From NCBI GenBank assembly GCA_016124195.1, contig WGOE01000004.1, positions 62,001 to 126,000 of the forward strand: a stretch of DNA of 64,000 bases. The letters run 5' to 3'. The DNA comes from a bacterium. GTDB taxonomy: Bacteria > Pseudomonadota > Alphaproteobacteria > Rhodobacterales > Rhodobacteraceae. The position numbers and the translations under genes were made by a program. The first letter of the stretch is position 1. Every line of letters starts with the position of its first letter. This document shows, piece after piece, positions 62,923 through 64,000 of this stretch. The notes under the pieces are model-generated. The model had not been told where the DNA came from. It did no database searches and worked only from the letters and a program-made list of their open reading frames with translations.

Positions 62923-64000
62923 ATGAACAAGGCGACATCCCTCGCGGTTTGTTTCAGTCTGGCGCTCGCCCCGGCCCCGGTGTTTGCCAATGGCGGCGAT
63001 TTCCTGGGCGGGCTCATCGTCGGCGCCGTGGGCGCCACGATCATAAGCAACGCCAATCGCCATAGCACGACTCGGTATGGCTCGACGCGCTATGGCTCGA
63101 CAATGTCGGCGCCTGGTCGCGAGTCGAACCGCGAGGTGCAAAGCTCACTCAACTATTTCGGCTATGATGCCGGACCGGCGGACGGTGTGATGGGATCGCG
63201 CTCGCGCAACGCCGTGATGGCCTATCAGTCCCTGCTGGGCGATCCGATGACGGGCGATCTGAACGATTACGAACACACGATCCTGCTTTCAGCGTACAAT
63301 CGGGCGCTGGTCGGCGGACCCGATGTCGCGCAGGTGGTGCAGACCAGCCCGATGGGTGCGCGCGGGCTGATCCTGCAGCAACGCGATGCCATGGCCGGCG
63401 TACCTCAGTCGGCCGCGCCCTCGGCGGCAATCCAGCCTGCACCGCTTCCGCAAGGATCCGAGCCGGTTGCTGCGACGGGGTCGGCCCTGCCCAGCTTTGC
63501 CGGCGCCGGTCAGACCGAGGTCTCGCTGGCCTCGCATTGCAACAAGGTCAGCCTCCAGACCAATTCCAACGGCGGCTTTGTCACCGCCGCCACGATGAAG
63601 GATCCGGAGTTCGCACTGTCCGAACAATTCTGTCTGGCGCGGACCTATGCCATGTCGACGGCAGAGGATCTGCAGGCCAAGATCACCGGCTTCACCCCGC
63701 AGCAGATCCAGGACCAGTGCCTGGGCCTTGGCCCGGCGATGAAGGACGAACTGGCGGCGCTGTCGCTCAAGCCCGAGGCGGAAGTGCTGAGCGCCGTGCA
63801 ATCCTTTGCCATGTCCAGCAACATGCCCCCCGCCCAGTTGGTCTCGACCGCCAAGATCTGCCTCGGCGTCGGCTACCGGACCGACAACATGGATGTGGCC
63901 ATGGGCTCGGCTCTGCTTCTGACCGGGCTGGGGCAGAATGCCTATGCGGAACTTCTGGGCCACCATCTGTCGCTGGGCTTTGGCACCAGCCAGCGGCGCG
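62923..64000 (+). CDS. Secreted peptidoglycan-binding protein, cut by the window end
   Basis: This frame is open to base 64000 and is missing from the ORF track because no stop is reached. The ATG at 62923 is seven bases from GGAG; an ATG at 62917 is too close. At least 359 residues: a signal peptide (MNKATSLAVCFSLALAPAPVFA), a glycine-rich hydrophobic segment, a short repeat (TRYGSTRYGST), a PG_binding_1-like domain (VQSSLNYFGYDAGPADGVMG), a Pro/Ala linker, then a helical region with several cysteines. It is probably attached to the cell wall. The C-terminal function is not visible. Confidence 0.85.
   Translation, partial: MNKATSLAVCFSLALAPAPVFANGGDFLGGLIVGAVGATIISNANRHSTTRYGSTRYGSTMSAPGRESNREVQSSLNYFGYDAGPADGVMGSRSRNAVMAYQSLLGDPMTGDLNDYEHTILLSAYNRALVGGPDVAQVVQTSPMGARGLILQQRDAMAGVPQSAAPSAAIQPAPLPQGSEPVAATGSALPSFAGAGQTEVSLASHCNKVSLQTNSNGGFVTAATMKDPEFALSEQFCLARTYAMSTAEDLQAKITGFTPQQIQDQCLGLGPAMKDELAALSLKPEAEVLSAVQSFAMSSNMPPAQLVSTAKICLGVGYRTDNMDVAMGSALLLTGLGQNAYAELLGHHLSLGFGTSQRR

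Overview
This is a 64 kb, high-GC segment of what looks like core alphaproteobacterial chromosome, most likely from the family Rhodobacteraceae. The evidence is the gene content and order: bolA, a J-domain gene, cobS and cobT close together; a glyQ / small membrane-anchored protein / glyS / PEP-binding enzyme cluster; a cytochrome c2 of the Rhodobacter type near an aa3 oxidase subunit I; folE2 instead of folE; and a SAM-II riboswitch before metZ. I see no phage, plasmid, CRISPR array, rRNA or tRNA. The only mobile-DNA signature is a REP-associated tyrosine transposase (RAYT) with its REP palindromes.

Layout. 0-8 kb: end of a glycoside hydrolase and its sugar ABC ATPase, ribonuclease D, a lipoprotein, SufE, a DUF427 protein, an aminopeptidase P-type peptidase and cobT. 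8-15 kb: an FMN reductase, a RAYT flanked by inverted REPs, a nuclease whose 3' end runs through a REP, cobS, a methyltransferase overlapping a glycosyltransferase, and a J-domain protein. 15-24 kb: bolA, glcB, ptsP, a secreted protein, lysC, purD. 24-33.6 kb: xseA, a secreted protein, an AlkB-type hydroxylase, ftsY, a DMT transporter, yciB, a membrane protein, metZ with its riboswitch, folE2. 33.6-38 kb: glmM-folP-folB on the minus strand (folB carries a long C-terminal extension) and a SleB-type hydrolase. 38-44.5 kb: a PPDK-like protein, glyS with a low-GC internal patch, a small anchored protein, glyQ. 44.7-50.5 kb: a protein with a peptidoglycan-binding domain and an apparently dead trypsin-like domain, cytochrome b561, two small secreted proteins sharing one promoter motif, ilvC and two overlapping Lrp/AsnC regulators. 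50.5-58 kb: an aminotransferase, a UbiH-family hydroxylase, a HAD nucleotidase, a GntR regulator, an MshEN-glycosyltransferase fusion, carA. 58-64 kb: a YqeY protein, a DUF2244 protein, ctaD, a 16-bp minisatellite, cycA, lipB, and a secreted peptidoglycan-binding protein cut by the window end and absent from the ORF track.

Functional links. Folate and tetrahydrobiopterin-type chemistry is represented by folE2, folB and folP; cobalamin by the cobS/cobT chelatase; methionine and lysine-family amino acids by metZ and lysC; branched-chain synthesis by ilvC with likely local regulators; aerobic respiration by ctaD and cycA. Three intergenic repeat families run through the window: (i) REPs with a GTAG head, (ii) a hairpin family GATTTTTC-TGC-GAAAAATC, and (iii) an element with the phrase TTCATCCAGG...AAATACTCC followed by a hairpin with an invariant GTGAA loop and covarying stem. 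The main points for follow-up are these repeats, the SAM-II switch with an apparent Shine-Dalgarno-sequestering hairpin, the pseudo-protease, the MshEN-glycosyltransferase fusion, the folB fusion and the glyS patch. Most long ORFs in the track lie antisense to these genes and were discarded as shadows.
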